Notes: a model not told the origin generated them from the sequence alone. DNA of 64,000 bases from Zoroaster sp. YZ-2022 (GCA_029582265.1 CM055823.1:1922001-1986000), one strand, 5' to 3'; numbered from the stretch's first letter, positions 35,063 to 48,849 are shown. Numbers and translations: made by a program.

Positions 35063-35232
35063 CAAAAGTGAATACAGGGGGAAAGGGTGAAACAGGGGGG
35101 AAAGGGTGAATACAGGGGGAAAGGGTGAATACAGGGGGGGACAAAGGTGAATACAGGGGGCAAGGTGAATACAGGGGGCAGGTGAATACAGGGGGAAAAA
35201 GGTGAATACAGGGGACAAGGGTGAATACAGCC
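35063..35232. repeat. G-rich minisatellite, about 9-10 units
   Basis: Units of about 15-20 bp read GTGAATACAGGGGGAAAGG with variable G-run length. Runs of four to seven G recur every 10-16 bp on the plus strand. Minus-strand frames rich in C, P and Y here are artefacts of the repeat. Confidence 0.9.
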
Positions 35233-38000
35233 AGGAGGGACAAAGTGGCCAGCAATAAAAAAAACTTGATAAAAATATTTTGCCTACAAGGGATGAGGAT
35301 GTGTGACCGGGGTTCTAACCCCTTTAAAAATCCTGGATCTGCCTGATTGCACACACTCTTTTTGTGCTTATGTGCAGTTAAAAAAAACTTTTTACAAACC
35401 ACTATTTGCACTCATTGAAGATTCTTTTGGAGCAGATTTGTCTTTCCATTTAATAATTAACTTCCTTTTTGAGAAAATTTAGATTTTGTAATTTGAAAAC
35501 CTTGTGTGGACAGGCCCTATTATTAAAGGCATTTATTCATTTTGGTTTGTTGTCAATTTTAAACCTGAACTGGCCAACACTGAGTCAACCCAATATGCCT
35601 ATATATTACGTTTAAATGAAATAACTTATTTTTAAATTTTTTGTCCCCAAAACATTTTCTTTTAAAGATTTTTCCAAATTTTTTTGCTCAATACTCAATA
35701 GGGCTAGGCCTATATAATTTATGATAGATTGTACCATTATGACGTTAGGCTGTTCTGTTGGCCTGTCAGACTTTTTTACTTTTGAATTTGTCATTTCATG
35801 GCAATGATAGTTGATACCAATGGATGAAATTAAGAACTTGTCGGAAAACACTATATTCTTAAAAAATTAAGAAAAAATACCCCAAAATGGGTATAGCACC
35901 CTTTTAACGTGACCTATGGATGTTTTCATGGCCTCATTCGATAGATCTTGTCCAAACTGTCTGAACAGTAGCCTACTATAAGTACTAGTTAATTAAAAAG
36001 TAAAACTGGTTTTGTAATATCGGCTGAAGAACACAGTTCTAAAGTAGCCTAAATAATGTTACGGAGGTTCACGAACCGTTAAAATAAAAAAAAACAATAC
36101 GATTTTTTTATCACTAGGACTGGGAGATCAAATGCTTTCTACTCGGAATAAACTGTTTTTTTGTTTTTTTACTCACCGCTAGAATGCGTGCAGTCAGGCA
36201 GTTGTCTTAACAATACATTAATACATTGTAATGTACATTAAACCCCTGTAAAGTTCATTTGTGTCTGCATAACAATATACAGTACACAGTTGACTGCATG
36301 TACGTGGGGGACAGTGTGTTTTATGTTATTTACAAGTACGCGGGGCCGCGCGTGTCCATCTTATTTATAATTATAACATATATATGTAAATGGGGATCCT
36401 GTGAAGAATTTTTAACAATCAAAAAACAAATACTGTGTTTAAATGGTATGGGCAATTTTAACTGGGGAATGTCCATTGGAAATTTGTGACAAAGTTGGGA
36501 TTCAGGGTTTGTATCTTTCACCAATCAAGAGCAGCAAATTTATCAATCAGTGCACTAGATTGCACTTCAAGTAGCCAATAGGGAGGTGTTCTAATGGCAT
36601 ATACCTTCCATGGTTTGGTGGTCGGAAAGAACATTATTTCCCGGGAACCAACAATTTTTGCATTTTCAAAGGGAAAGGTGCAAAATTTCGTTTTTGTGGT
36701 CACCCACCAGGCCACCACTGTCCATATCTCCCCTTTTTTGTAATATTGTTTTTGGGGTTAATTATTAAGCAGGTATATCATTAGGCCAAAATAAGTCTCC
36801 AGTTTCTGTTCATAGGTTTCAAAATCTGAGGTGACCTTTTTTTGCCAAAGGGGGAAAAAACGTATTTTACAAACTCATTAGTTTTATTACACTAATTGGG
36901 AAATAAAATGGGTGTTAACGGGGAATTTGGGCCACACACATCGAGCTTTAAAGATGGACTTCACGGGGCTCTTACACTAATCGTCTCCTGAGTCTTGTTT
37001 ATGTTGTGTTTGTTATTATTTCATTATCAGTACGAGGGTTTTTATTCCCGTTATTTTGTTTAATTTTGATTGTAAAAATAGCCCCCTTCTTAGATTTCTG
37101 AGCAGTGGTTTTCCGCCGTTGGCTGCCCTTTCATGGTTCCCAGCAGGCCCTAGAAATACAATACGGAAATAAAGGTGAAATCCAGCGCCACGTAAACCAG
37201 CGTAATGTGACGCTATCGGGGCATAAATGGGCCGTTTTTGTCTTTGTGTTTGGCAATGGGGATTTTCCTCAAGCTTATACCAGTTTTTTCCCCCGTTTTG
37301 ACATTTGTTAAGACGGCATAATCTAGCAGTGCTGTTGGTGGATGTACAAGAAGTGCCAAGAACCCAGGGGTATTTTCCGATTTCCGCGGAACCCGGCGGC
37401 TTCAAGGAGTGGGTAAATTCGTGAACAATACAAAAGGATTTCACGTTGACAAAATGGTCTTTGGGTTTGTGGCCTTTTTACGGGCGACTGTAAATTCTTC
37501 AAGTCAAGTGAAAGAAAGTTTGGTTTGTATACCAAATATCGTTTGAAGATAGGCTCTGTTCCAACTTTAAAAGCGTCAAATATCGAGAGAAGGCAAGTGG
37601 TACGACTGGGAGTTCGTGGCCCGAGTCCTCGTTTCGTCCCGTCGTTTTTTAATCACTTTGCTGGGAACACTCATGACATGTGGGCATAAGCGCAATGCAG
37701 TCTTGATTGTACCGTCACAACTACGATATGAATTATTCATGAGTTCGGGTTTTTTAAAACAGCTTTTCTAGATGGTGAAATGCTGATCAAATGAATTTTT
37801 ACATTAAGAAATTACTTTATTTAATTTTAATCATATAAGTAATCATTACACACACTTTTACCTAACAGCATCAAAACACTGTAATATATTCCGTTGACGT
37901 CCTGCTTTAAGTACTATATTTTAAACGTATCATGTTACATTTAAGACGCAAAATACTAATAAATCTTGTCCCCTAAGTGAAGAACAACTTTCAAATGTTT
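35233..38000. other. Gene-free stretch
   Basis: No exon is recognised. A 142-codon minus-strand frame at 37016-37444 has no domain signal and lies in otherwise unremarkable sequence, so I do not call it. Base quality may be poorer towards this end of the contig. Confidence 0.45.
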
Positions 38001-38066
38001 CAACTTTTCAACAATTAAACAGGGACGATTGACCCAAAATTAAAATAATCCCTTCGAAAACGTTCA

Positions 38067-38540
38067 AATCAACACAACTTTCCAAACTGTCCCTTCTGAA
38101 AACTACTTCGTCCCAATTTTCCGCCATATGCATAATGCAAATGTGCGGCAGGTAAATCAGAATTATACGGGTACCAGTTTCACACTGGCTCACAATTCGA
38201 TAATTCCACATAGTTTTGTACACCCCTGTGTGACAAAACTTCGCGCGAGCGTTTTTCTGCATGTCTGTTTCATGAAAAGCCAATTTTGCGCTATTTTCTG
38301 TAGGTGGCGCGCCACTCCTTGGGTTTCACAAACGGCAAAAGATTAAGAAATAAATTCAATTACGTAAATAATCGTCCTGTTGTTGAATAACATGTGTTTG
38401 AAGTTTAAATCAGTACTTCAAACAGTGCAATTTGGCATATTCTCCGCTAATGATGGTGAAACTACAATTTCAAAATAAGTAACTTAAACTCGATTATCTC
38501 AAACGTACGGTTTTGTGTTGTGTGATTAATTGGCATTCGT
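38067..38540. repeat. Diverged ~480-bp repeat, copy 1
   Basis: CAAATCAACACAACTTTCC begins a block that aligns with 40858-41310. Shared words include GTCCCTTC, GTAAATAATC, TTTGAAGTTT/TTTGAAATCT and TTTTGTGTTGTGTG. Divergence is high and indels are many, so it is an old dispersed or segmental repeat. Confidence 0.65.
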
Positions 38541-38639
38541 GAAAACGGTTAACATGGATACGCAGTTATGGAACCACTGAGACCAAATTTCCATGCACAA
38601 ATTATGGTGGCTATTAAAGGGGCCTCCATTTGGGCAAAC

Positions 38640-38830
38640 GTTCATACCCTATAGATATGTAAAAAAAGTTCTTTACTAAACACAGCGGGGAATTCAATCG
38701 ATCCAGCAATTTGGCTGCAATTGGACATCGTTTCATAGTAAAATATAATAAAATAAAATTTAAAACAATTTAAAATGCAATGCGGGTCTGAGGTGATGTG
38801 CGGAGACCACGAGAAACCAACCAGGACTTT
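38640..38830 (-). repeat. Dispersed repeat, inverted relative of 47345-47480
   Basis: On the minus strand, TGGT(G/T)ATCTCCG, GGCATTTTATTTTATTTTTT-like sequence and TATGAAACGATGTCCAAT appear in the same order as on the plus strand at 47345-47480. Both translate to a chance YETMSN string. Confidence 0.55.
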
Positions 38831-39119
38831 GGCCTTAATTTGGATATAATTTTGTTCAGGAATATACGACCAACGTAAAATCACAACTTGATTAAGACTA
38901 ATGGTTTGGGTAATTTAATTGCACACATTTGTTAAGTTTATTAACTATTTGAAAGTTCCACAGCCCCCATGTTGTCACGGGGTATGGGTTAGTATCGATC
39001 GACTTCCATAAATTTAAATTGGTATGGGCCAAGTTTTTAACCCCCAAAAAATATGAAATACCCATTAAACCTCTTCACCCAAATCAATATATGCATATGG
39101 ATAAAATTATTTTATAAAA

Positions 39120-39540
39120 TAGTATAATTGCCTTTATCAAACTTGTAAAACCAAACCTCAACAAACGGGTAAAAAATTACAAGTTCCCAAATCACTATCG
39201 CAAACTTTCTATTAATGAGAATTACAAATCAATATACAATTGAATTACCCAATTGGCCCCCCTAAAACTAACAAGGAATGATTTTGAGTTTAAATTTGGA
39301 AAATGATCACAAAGTTAGAAAAATATACTTTTGTATGTTTTGGACAATATTTTGAATTTTTGAAAATATAGGAAAATTTGGAAATATTTGAAACTTGTCT
39401 CCTTCATCTCTTGTGGAGCTGAGGAATTTTTTGTGCGTCATAGAATGAAACGAAACTGCCTGCCTGTTATTGATCTTTTGAACCCAAAGTAGTAAGTTTT
39501 CATTGTAATTAAATACCATCCTTTCATAGAGGTTAGTACA
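39120..39540. repeat. Third copy of the 12820-13290 repeat
   Basis: AAACCAAACCTCAACAAAC, AAACTTTCTATT, TTGAATTACCC and TGATCTTTTGAACCCA occur in the same order and orientation as at 12820-13290, with about 70-75% similarity by eye. Confidence 0.6.
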
Positions 39541-39907
39541 AGGACAATCTCAAGTTGAAATCATCTAAACAGATCATGTCTCGATCGTGTGATTGAATTT
39601 GCATTTGTTTCCAACCATTACAATAAGTAAACGGACATCTCTCATACAAACTTAAACGTTGAAATACACACTGCATTACCACGGACAAAATAGACCATTT
39701 GCAATACCTCTATTTTATGAAACCATGCTCCCAAAGAAACGGTACTGGACATATACTGTACCCATAAATTTGGTTTGTCTACTTGCTAGAAACCAATATT
39801 TCTGTTTTTGGGAAAATTTGAACTATGGGGCCTCCCCGTCAATTCCGAAAACGACAACTCTTGCACTTCAATTCAGACACTGCCGCGTCACTATAAACCC
39901 CCAATAC

Positions 39908-40235
39908 ACATACACGCCCCGACACGTACTGTACACGTACCGTACACGTACTGTACACGTACACGTACTGTACACGTACACGTACTGTACACGTACACGT
40001 ACTGTACACGTACACGTACTGTACACGTACACGTACACTACACGTCACGTACACGACCGACGTACGTACACGTACCGTCCCACGACGTACACGTACACGT
40101 CCCGTACCGTACACGACGTACACGTACACCGTCGTACGTACGTACGCGTACGACACGTCACGTACACGTACCGACACGTACGCGTAACGTACACGTAGCG
40201 TACCGAACGTACGCATGTACGCGTACACGTCATGC
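39908..40235. repeat. GTACAC/CGTAC-rich minisatellite
   Basis: The early part is a clean 17-bp period (CTGTACACGTACACGTA); the later part decays into mixed ACGTAC and CGTACG words. Nearly every step alternates purine and pyrimidine. The 130-180 codon frames on both strands are repeat artefacts. Confidence 0.9.
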
Positions 40236-40718
40236 GTGTTCGCGGTCGGTAGCTAAACTGTGCGGTTGCAGGGAATGAACTACGGTGGACGGCAAAAAGA
40301 CCGCCCACTGATGGGGCCAGTATTATGGGGGGTTAAGACCCCTATGCATGGCCTCCATCCAGTGGCTCTATTTCCCCATCATGTTTTATCTGCAAAATGT
40401 TCGACCCTAAGAATATTCAAACAAAATTTGAAAAAATTTCAAAATTTTACTGTATGTACCTATGTTATTCACAGACCACCGAAGTTGATCGACTGCTATT
40501 CTAATTCTATGACAGTTGTTTGTGGGGCGCAATCTTCGCGGTACTGCGGCTGATTGGCTAATCGACGCGAGGGGGTCACTGGTTCACCGTGAACATTAAA
40601 TGAATATTTATACTTCCCAAACCACTGCGCGTGCGTGCTGTAATTAGCTTATATAAATGGTGATGATGTCATTATAACCGTTAAAGTTTGTCACTGAGCC
40701 CGCTTACTTTCTATGAAC

Positions 40719-40860
40719 GTTCAAATCAAAGATACTAATCCCTTACGTTCAAATCAAAGATACTAATACCTAACTTCAAATCAAAGATACTAATCCTAAC
40801 GTTCAAATCAAAGATACTAATCCTAACGTTCAAAACAAAGATACTAATCCCTAATTCAAA
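40719..40860. repeat. 27-28 bp tandem repeat, five copies
   Basis: CGTTCAAATCAAAGATACTA recurs five times between 40719 and 40860, with small spacing changes (AATCC, AATACC, AATCCC). Confidence 0.85.
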
Positions 40861-41310
40861 TCAACACAACTTTCCCAATTGTCCCTTCAAACAAACTATT
40901 TAGTCCCCAATTCTCCCTCATAACGTGCGTACAAAACCAGAACGGTACCGCCTTCACCGAGACGTTTTCCTTATTTCACAAAAAGTGCCAATTGTAACTA
41001 TAGTTTTGTATGACACGCGCTGCCTTTCCGTTTCACGAAGGGACATGAGAGCAAAATAAGCCGTTCCTAGCTTTTCACGAAAAGGGGAAAGACAAGTGTA
41101 ATAAATCAATTACGCTGTAAATAATCTCTTGTTGTCAAATAATTTGTACATTTGATAAGTTTGAAATCTGTACTTTCAAACATGTAATGGCAATATTATC
41201 CGTTTGATTTAAAAGTAATTTCAAAAAATGAGCAACTTAAAAATCATTATCTCGAAACGTGTTTTGTGTTGTGTGGGCCCCAAATTACTTCGTGAAAACA
41301 GTGACAATTT
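40858..41310. repeat. Diverged ~450-bp repeat, copy 2
   Basis: Direct counterpart of 38067-38540 (see there). It directly follows the 27-28 bp tandem array. Confidence 0.65.
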
Positions 41311-44300
41311 TGTAAAGACTGTCCCAAATCCAAAAGAAATGAGGAAAAATCATCGAAATAATTAATATCTAAAGTTTTAATTTGGTTTATAGTACAGTTG
41401 ACTAGAACGGTTAGTAATAGGCCAGGGAAATTAATTCTGAAATTTACCTTCAGACCTGTTCAAGAATTATCTATATAACCAAATGCTTTATGGGGGGTAA
41501 TCCAACTGTGTAAGTGATAATGGCGATACTTTTAGTTAGATTCCTTACATCGACAAAGGGCCTGAGTTTAATTGATGGACTTGGTGAGGGTATGAAGGTT
41601 TCTTTAGTTTTGTTATTTCTTTAATAAAAACCGAATCTGTTGATTTGAGAATATCTTGTTTCCAAAAGTGAGTTTGCTGATGTTATAGAGTGGTGATGAT
41701 GGTATAGTGTTGGAAATTCGATAACGTGTCTTTGTTATTGGAAAAATGTTGAAAATCTTTAATATCTTGAAATGTAACATTATACAGACAATGGGATTTC
41801 ATTTTAAACTTATTACCTATGTGGAATGTTCATTGATTCTTCAGTTACAATAGAAATTACAAAAATAAGGGAATTAGGGGGAAAGGGAATTGCCGGCAAA
41901 TATATAAGAGTTCTTAAACAGCTTCAGACTTTTATAAAACAATTTGTTTATAATTAAAACAAATCAAAAAAAAAATTAAAGAATAAAGTAAATAAAAATT
42001 GACTTTAAGGTATGAAATTTCACCTAATTCAAGAAGATAAAAATAACAGTTGAAGGAGGGAAAAATAGGAGGTTACGTCTAATAAATAAGTTGATTGATT
42101 TAATCTGAAATTAACATTTTTCAAAAAAATTGACAAAGCCTATTCACTTTTTCGAAAACAAAGATGGTGCCCATGTTTCTAGATGTACATCCCCCAGGCC
42201 TGCAAGTGTGGTGGGGGTGGGGGGGGGGGGGGCTGCCCACCAATAATAATCGGATTTAGGCCTCCCGATGGCAATGAATAATCAAAGCTACTAGTAGATC
42301 AAGGGGTTGTCCCGAATAAGTTTCAGTCGGCAAACCTAGAGCTATGGGTTTGCTGACTGCAAATGTATCGTGTTTCTGAGGGGCTGAAATTTGCCAAGTT
42401 GTTTGTTATCAGTTGTTTGTACTTTGTAATACATTGTATTTCCAGCACGAAAGAGCTGAGGTTTCACCAGGTGTATAGTCCCCCGATGTCAGTCGACAAA
42501 TTGGCTACCCCCAAACAAAATGCCTTCCTACGCCCTGCATCCCCCCCTCCTCCCCAACACACGTACTACGAAAGTATAATAAAGAAAAAACATTTCATGA
42601 TGCAACCTTTTAATTCTGAAAATAATCTTTCGCTACCAACAGTCGTCCGTCTAATGTTAACGCGATTGAAACAAACAATCTTAATAATTGTGTTGTATAT
42701 ATAACTTGTATTGCAAAGTTTTCCACTATTTTGATGACATTTAATAATTGTTTGCCTGTGTTCTGAGAACGTTTCATCATCTATAATAGCTCACCTCTTA
42801 ACTAAACATTGAATCAACTATATAAGGGTTTCGCGGTGACAACACTCACGAAATTCAACTCGAAGAATGTGTTGAATATACAAAAATCAATTGGATTAAG
42901 TCTAACTTTATCATTTTAATTCAACACTTTAAAAAATTAAATCCAACTTTATAAAGAGTTGTCACTGACCGAACTCTTAAAAATGTTGATTCAACACTTT
43001 AGATTTGAAGTGCCGAATTATGTATGGAGGAGGTTTGCCCTCCGCCACACATTGTGATGAGCGTTCTTCACACCCAACCCAAAAAACATTTCACAACGAA
43101 CAATCGTTATATGACAAAAAATTTTAGATACAACTTTATATAGGTTTTAAATGTAACTGACAGAAAAATGACATTTTGAGAGACCTGAAGCAAACTCACC
43201 GATTTCCTAAAATATAATGGAACGTGCACTAGGCTGCTGCATCGTCAGATCTTGTCGACTAGTGATATCCGAAAAATGTAGGTCCTTATAATATAGTCCC
43301 CCGAACTTGCCCTGAACATACTGATAATCAACTCTATTATAATAATGAATAGTGACGTATAGCGGACTAAAGTCGTTGGGCGTCCGGCAAGTAAGAGTAG
43401 TGATATCACTGGATAAAATATGCTAATAGTCCCTGGATGGAACCTTGGAACTATACTGATGATGAACTCTAACTGTAAAGTAATAATGAATGTTGACGTC
43501 ACAGACTAGAGCGATATAAGGCCTATATCGCTTCAAATAATGTTAACCCGTGATCGTACTACCCGGGGTCGGACCATGGGAAACCTTTAATAAAGTTGAG
43601 ATAGCTTCAAATCTATAAATCAAACATTGTTTGGTTACATTAACATTTCTGAATTGATAACATACAAACAAAAAGATTGTGGTGTTTTCAACATCATAAA
43701 CAATCAACTTTGACATGATTTTTGCGGTATGCCACTTGGACCCCTCTCTACCATTCTGACCCCACTCCCATTCGAAGGCCGTACCAAATCATTCCGACAA
43801 CATACAAACTGAGCAGATCCAAACCAGCTCCTGGACTATTAACCCATGCATGGGAAAATTTCCAGAGCAGAACGATCTGGGGATAGCTAAATTTAACGCC
43901 TTATTCACCGTCCAAAACCACTACTGACGGTGATATAAGCGGCAGAGAGACAAGCACAATCTCACAGACCGACTGATCTTTTCAAGACCCAAAACAAATT
44001 CCACCGGACTTTTTTAGGACCACAATAACTTCAAAAGGGTGGTCACATCTACTTCAAACTACCATCTAAAAATAATACAATACAAATATAAGTATAATAT
44101 CTTAAATAATATATTATATTATTTAAAACAAGTTAATAATAAGACAATGGCAAACGGAACTCAAAAAGAGCAAAACGTTCCAATCGAAACAGAAAAAGGT
44201 TTCACATGAACGCTTTCAAAACCAAACTAAATAACACTATAGTCGAATGAATACAATTGCAGAACAAATTGAACAGTTTATTACAAACCTATCTAGACAA

Positions 44301-45809
44301 AACTATCTCAAATTAAAAATGATCTCGGGAAAAAAATCTCGTTCCAACCACCTTATATTGACCAACCCCTTTTGAGTGATATCAACATTTTCCCGAGAAG
44401 ATTGAAATTACATACCTATAATTAACAAACCATCCAAAACTCATCCTTCCCAAAATACACTTGGCATCCAAAACAACACATGGTCCCAAAACTCAAAAAC
44501 TGCTTGGAAGCCTCAAAATAGAACCGTAGTTCAAAACATATAATTAACATAGATATGAAACAAGAGTAAACATAATGCAAAATCCATATTCAAAATGGGA
44601 AATCATCGAACACAAACTAACCTACAAAAAAAAATCATCTTTGATAAACCAAAAATGTCACTCCCGTTTTTACCAATTGGTTCATTATGGTCCTTTAAAC
44701 TAAGGTCAATTATTCCTTTAAGGACAAAACTTAACATATCTGTCTAAAATACAATCGATTTTAACAATCAAGGTAAAGTGTCCTTAAATGGGACTTTTCC
44801 CATCATCTTTACTCGAAATCGCCGCCAACGAGTGTTACTTATACAATTATTGAATTCAAACGTTATTTTAGGCGCGAATGGCCTACGTTATCGCTTCTTT
44901 TTTTTACCCTCTTTCAAACATCATTAAACACACCCAATGTTGAATACAGTTGAGCTTAAAGGTTTATTATTAACGGCGGACAGTCCCAATAACTCAGCTT
45001 CGTCCCCCTGAGAAAATCCGTTGCCCGAGCCGGGGCCAAACGATTGCTACAATTAATATGGCTACGTTACACAATCACATCAGCGTGTAGTCGAACCAGA
45101 CACCGTTGTTCATACAATTATTTTCTCCGGCCTACCATTCAGGTTTCATTGGATACGTCACACTTCAGGGTTCCCTTACTTTAAAAGTCAAAGTTGAATA
45201 AATGTTCGGGGGTCCCGAAAAAGAAGGCCGGTATCGGGAGTATTTCCATGTGGAAGCGTGACGTCAGATCTTCAGCTGAATCCTGCTTGATCTATATGGG
45301 TTTTATACTATATTTTACTGCGTTTGTGGCAATGAGGCCAAAACTATCGCTAAGATAGCTGGCCGGTGATGGGAATCGAAACAGGTGGCTTGTTTTTCTA
45401 ATTCTCAGATTTGCAACGAAAGCAACGACTTACAACAACTACATTAGGCTAAGCTGCAACCATTTACAATGCTTGAATTGAACATAAAGTAAATAAAGTA
45501 TAAAGTAAATTAAATTTTAAATGTAATATTATATTTTCATCCTAGCTTGGCGTTTTTCCCAGTAAAACCAGTAGTCACTTTTTTAAACCAACAGCAACCG
45601 AGGATTTATCCGAAATACCGCCGAAATACGGTTCAAAAAATAAAACCCGGTTTTATAAAATCATCCGTTTTTGAGCCCCAAGCGGGGCAATTTATCCCGA
45701 CAGTCGAGGCTTACGTTTACTGGTCCTCATCGATCCTTGTTCTTCGCAACGATTATTAAAACAACCCATGATAATTAAACCCCAATGGATGATGTTATTT
45801 AAGTCCTAT
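41311..45809. other. Gene-free stretch
   Basis: No coding exon is recognised. A G-run lies near 42215-42232. Two diverged direct copies of about 150 bp lie at about 43250-43510 (shared CTGAT(A/G)AT(C/G)AACTCTA and TAATGAAT(A/G)(G/T)TGACGT). Long A-rich intervals (43.9-44.7 kb) look like ordinary intergenic or intronic DNA. Confidence 0.45.
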
Positions 45810-45816
45810 TTAGTAC

Positions 45817-47799
45817 CAGAGTTGTTGACTCGAGTCGGTGACTCGGACTCGAGTCGACTCAAGTCGCCAATTTGGACTTGCGACTTGACTGGCTTGGACA
45901 AAATGCTTGGGACTTGACTTGACTTGGACAAAAATGACTGGGGCTTGACCGCTTGAGTAATTTGACTTGACGACTTGAAGTCATCATGTATTTAGGTTGT
46001 TTTATTATGTATTTTCTGTCAATCCACCACGGCACGAATACTTTGTGACGGGAAAAAATGCCGTCCAATTTTATATCTATACGTAATACATAATAATAGT
46101 GTTTCTGTACGTATGTGCCTTGTACTTAAAGTTAGCTACATGTCTAGTCTTCAACACAATCCGTCGTAGTGGAAGAAAATGGGGTATTACGGTAAAGGGA
46201 TTGCATTAATATTCAAAATAATTTATACAAACGGCTGGAACGAGGTTATAGCGACATTTAATTGTATTAAAAAATTTGTCAAGTGTTGAACAAATTATCA
46301 CAAATCTTCTAAAAAAAAACCGAATAGCTATTTTGACTCAAATTATGTTTTATTATGTGTAATCATTAAAGGTAATATTTTTTTTAATTTTTACTCCGTA
46401 AAAGGGAATTTTTAAATATTTTAAACTAATGTTAAATTCTCTTACATCACCTTTGCGTTGTCAGAGTTGTAACACAGAATCAGTAAGATTTCATGCACAA
46501 CGTTGTAATACACTGGATCCCGGGTCCGTGATTTTAACAAATGTATTTTGACAATTAACAGCGACCGAATAACTAAAGAGCAATTACTATTTTGGGGCGT
46601 ATACAAAAATTTATCTTCTTCAATTTCCAAATTCCAGGGCCCCATAAGAGTGTAAAATTTCATCCGTCGGTTTCCCTCCTGGGAAAAATGAATTGTCCCG
46701 CGTGTAACAGCTTCAACCGTCTGCAAATTTCGTACAAATAAATGAACCACTCTAAATACATTTACCTACTAGTTGATAATTTTCAGTTAAAAATTAAAAC
46801 CTCAATCCTTCTTTCTATACTTTCCACAACCCCATAATTTCTGGACGAATTTATGAAAACTACCTGGTTCCCCGTTTTTTAAATAAAATTTAATTCAGAT
46901 GCGGACACCAACAAAACAATACCACTTTCACAATTTTGAAAACGTTAACGTCATACTTGATTTGTTTGTGAGTTTCTGGTCTTTAATAGTCATTTTTACC
47001 TCCATCATGTTATCCTTGTTTTCATTTATTTTTTCAATCAGCAACTTATATTAATGAAGTAAAACGTCTAAACATCTTCAATAAAGTGTCAATCTTTGGC
47101 CTACAGTGTACATTTGAGCCATACGTTTCTTTTTCCCTTCACATGAACTGCAGATACACGGTACACGGGGTGCGTTTGTATAATTTCTGAAATAGCCCGA
47201 TGATTACAGCGAGGTTTTGCGCTCATTCGAGATAATGTGTCAATTATGTATATCCTATAAACAACAAATGACAAACACTGGATTTTTTCTCACTGCCCAA
47301 AACAGGGAACATGACAAAAAGAACATTTATAGGCAAAAAAAACAAAAAAGGCTCCGGTTCTGGTGATCTCCGTGCGCGTGGCCTCAGCTAGACCTACCTG
47401 CACGTCGGCATTTTATTTTATTTTTTGCTATGAAACGATGTCCAATCCAGCCCCTTTTTCACATAAATATAAACGTTTGGCTGATTTGGGGATCTCTCTT
47501 TGCCACCATACTTTGTATAATGGGGAAAATTTTGGGCCCGCCTCATGTAAAAATAATTTAAACAAACAAAAACAAAATCCGTCCGCACCAATTTTTTAAA
47601 CTGGAACTTTAGCCTTATTCGGGACGATAAATGACTTTTGACTTGACTTGACAGAAAATTTGACTTGTGACGACTTGACTTGGAAAATTTGACTTGTGAC
47701 TTGACTTGACTTGAGAAAATTTGACGAAAACTTGACTTGACTTGAGAACATTTGACTTGTGACTTGACGACGAGAAAAAAAGACTTGGTTACAACACTG
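45817..47799. mobile_element. hAT-like 2-kb element with ACTTG-rich ends
   Basis: The left end CAGAGTTGTTGACTCGAGTC and right end GACTTGGTTACAACACTG are inverted matches of hAT style. TTAGTAC flanks both (45810-45816 and 47800-47806), extending to 8 bp (TTAGTACC) if the shared C is counted. Both subterminal regions are dense in (TGACT)n/ACTTGACTTG words (about 45825-45985 and 47625-47780). No transposase frame is visible in the 1.6-kb interior, so it is a non-autonomous derivative. Confidence 0.75.
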
Positions 47800-47809
47800 T
47801 TAGTACCTG

Positions 47810-48849
47810 TTTGGCCCAACATCCTCAGTTCGTGTCAATGCATTATTATTATTGTATTTCCAATTACGACCCAACGTTCGTAAAATGAAATTTCCCAAAA
47901 TAATGAACATTTTCATGATCAATCAACAGCCATAAGAACAACAAAAATTTTCTACTATGAAATCTTCCCAAACACGATGCGGGAAAAAGCACATGATCAT
48001 CAAAACACATTAGTACATAAATTATATGCCAATGCCACAAATTTCCACCGGGTCAGTGGTATGTATATACTAATTGTAAATTATAGTACATTTACAGTAA
48101 ATGTACATGTAAAACGTACATACATATTACATGATGTATGTACGGAGTTACTGCGTTCTCGTGAGAATTCCTTTCGAGTTTTCGTGTTTATAAATCTTTA
48201 TGATAAAATTTCCCGATTTTGGTGTATGTAAAAATCAAGAAATTATGTATGGATTAAGATTTGTAAATAAAAAGTTAATTGCCACCTAATTCAATTAGAA
48301 CGTCAAAATAACTGTATGGATACAAAAGGGTCAACAATGGAGCAGAGGATTATCTCTGCTGGGGAGTTAATGAGCTGGCCAAACTTACGCATGGAGGAAG
48401 AAAGGTCTCCATGCTTGGCATGCTGTACGGTGATTACACAGTGTTTTCACGGCGAATAAATTCACAATTTTTCACGGCATTTTTTACGATTATCATTTCG
48501 TAAATTGCCTGAAAACGCCCAGCTAAATATTTCACGGTAAAATATCTAGTGACGTCAATCCTAACGGGACGGACTTTTTGTTCTGGCGCTGTACTACGGC
48601 CGCCGGCAAACAACGGAGAAACTGATCGACGTTAGGACATTCCTGACGGGGCGGCCCTTTCCAATTTCAAATTCAGCCGAGTTCGTATGGACTGCGAGCT
48701 GCACTTTTGGCGCAACATGGAGGTACTTTTCCCCTGGTTGAACAAAAATTGACCGTTTTCTCGGCGGGCAAGGGGGCCTTTTTTATTGGGTTATTCTGTC
48801 CAAAAAGGTTTAAATCCCGGAGGGTTCCTCAGGAAACCAGAACAGGTAC
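47810..48849. other. Gene-free stretch to end of contig B
   Basis: I recognise nothing here. The contig ends at 48849 in sequence with no counterpart elsewhere in the window. Confidence 0.45.

Noticed and set aside
37016..37444. 142-codon minus-strand frame
   Set aside because: No domain, no splice context, no second copy; consistent with chance in a slightly GC-richer patch.
39659..40308. Frames of 130-180 codons on both strands rich in T, Y, R, H and V
   Set aside because: Pure consequence of the GTAC-rich 17-bp repeat.
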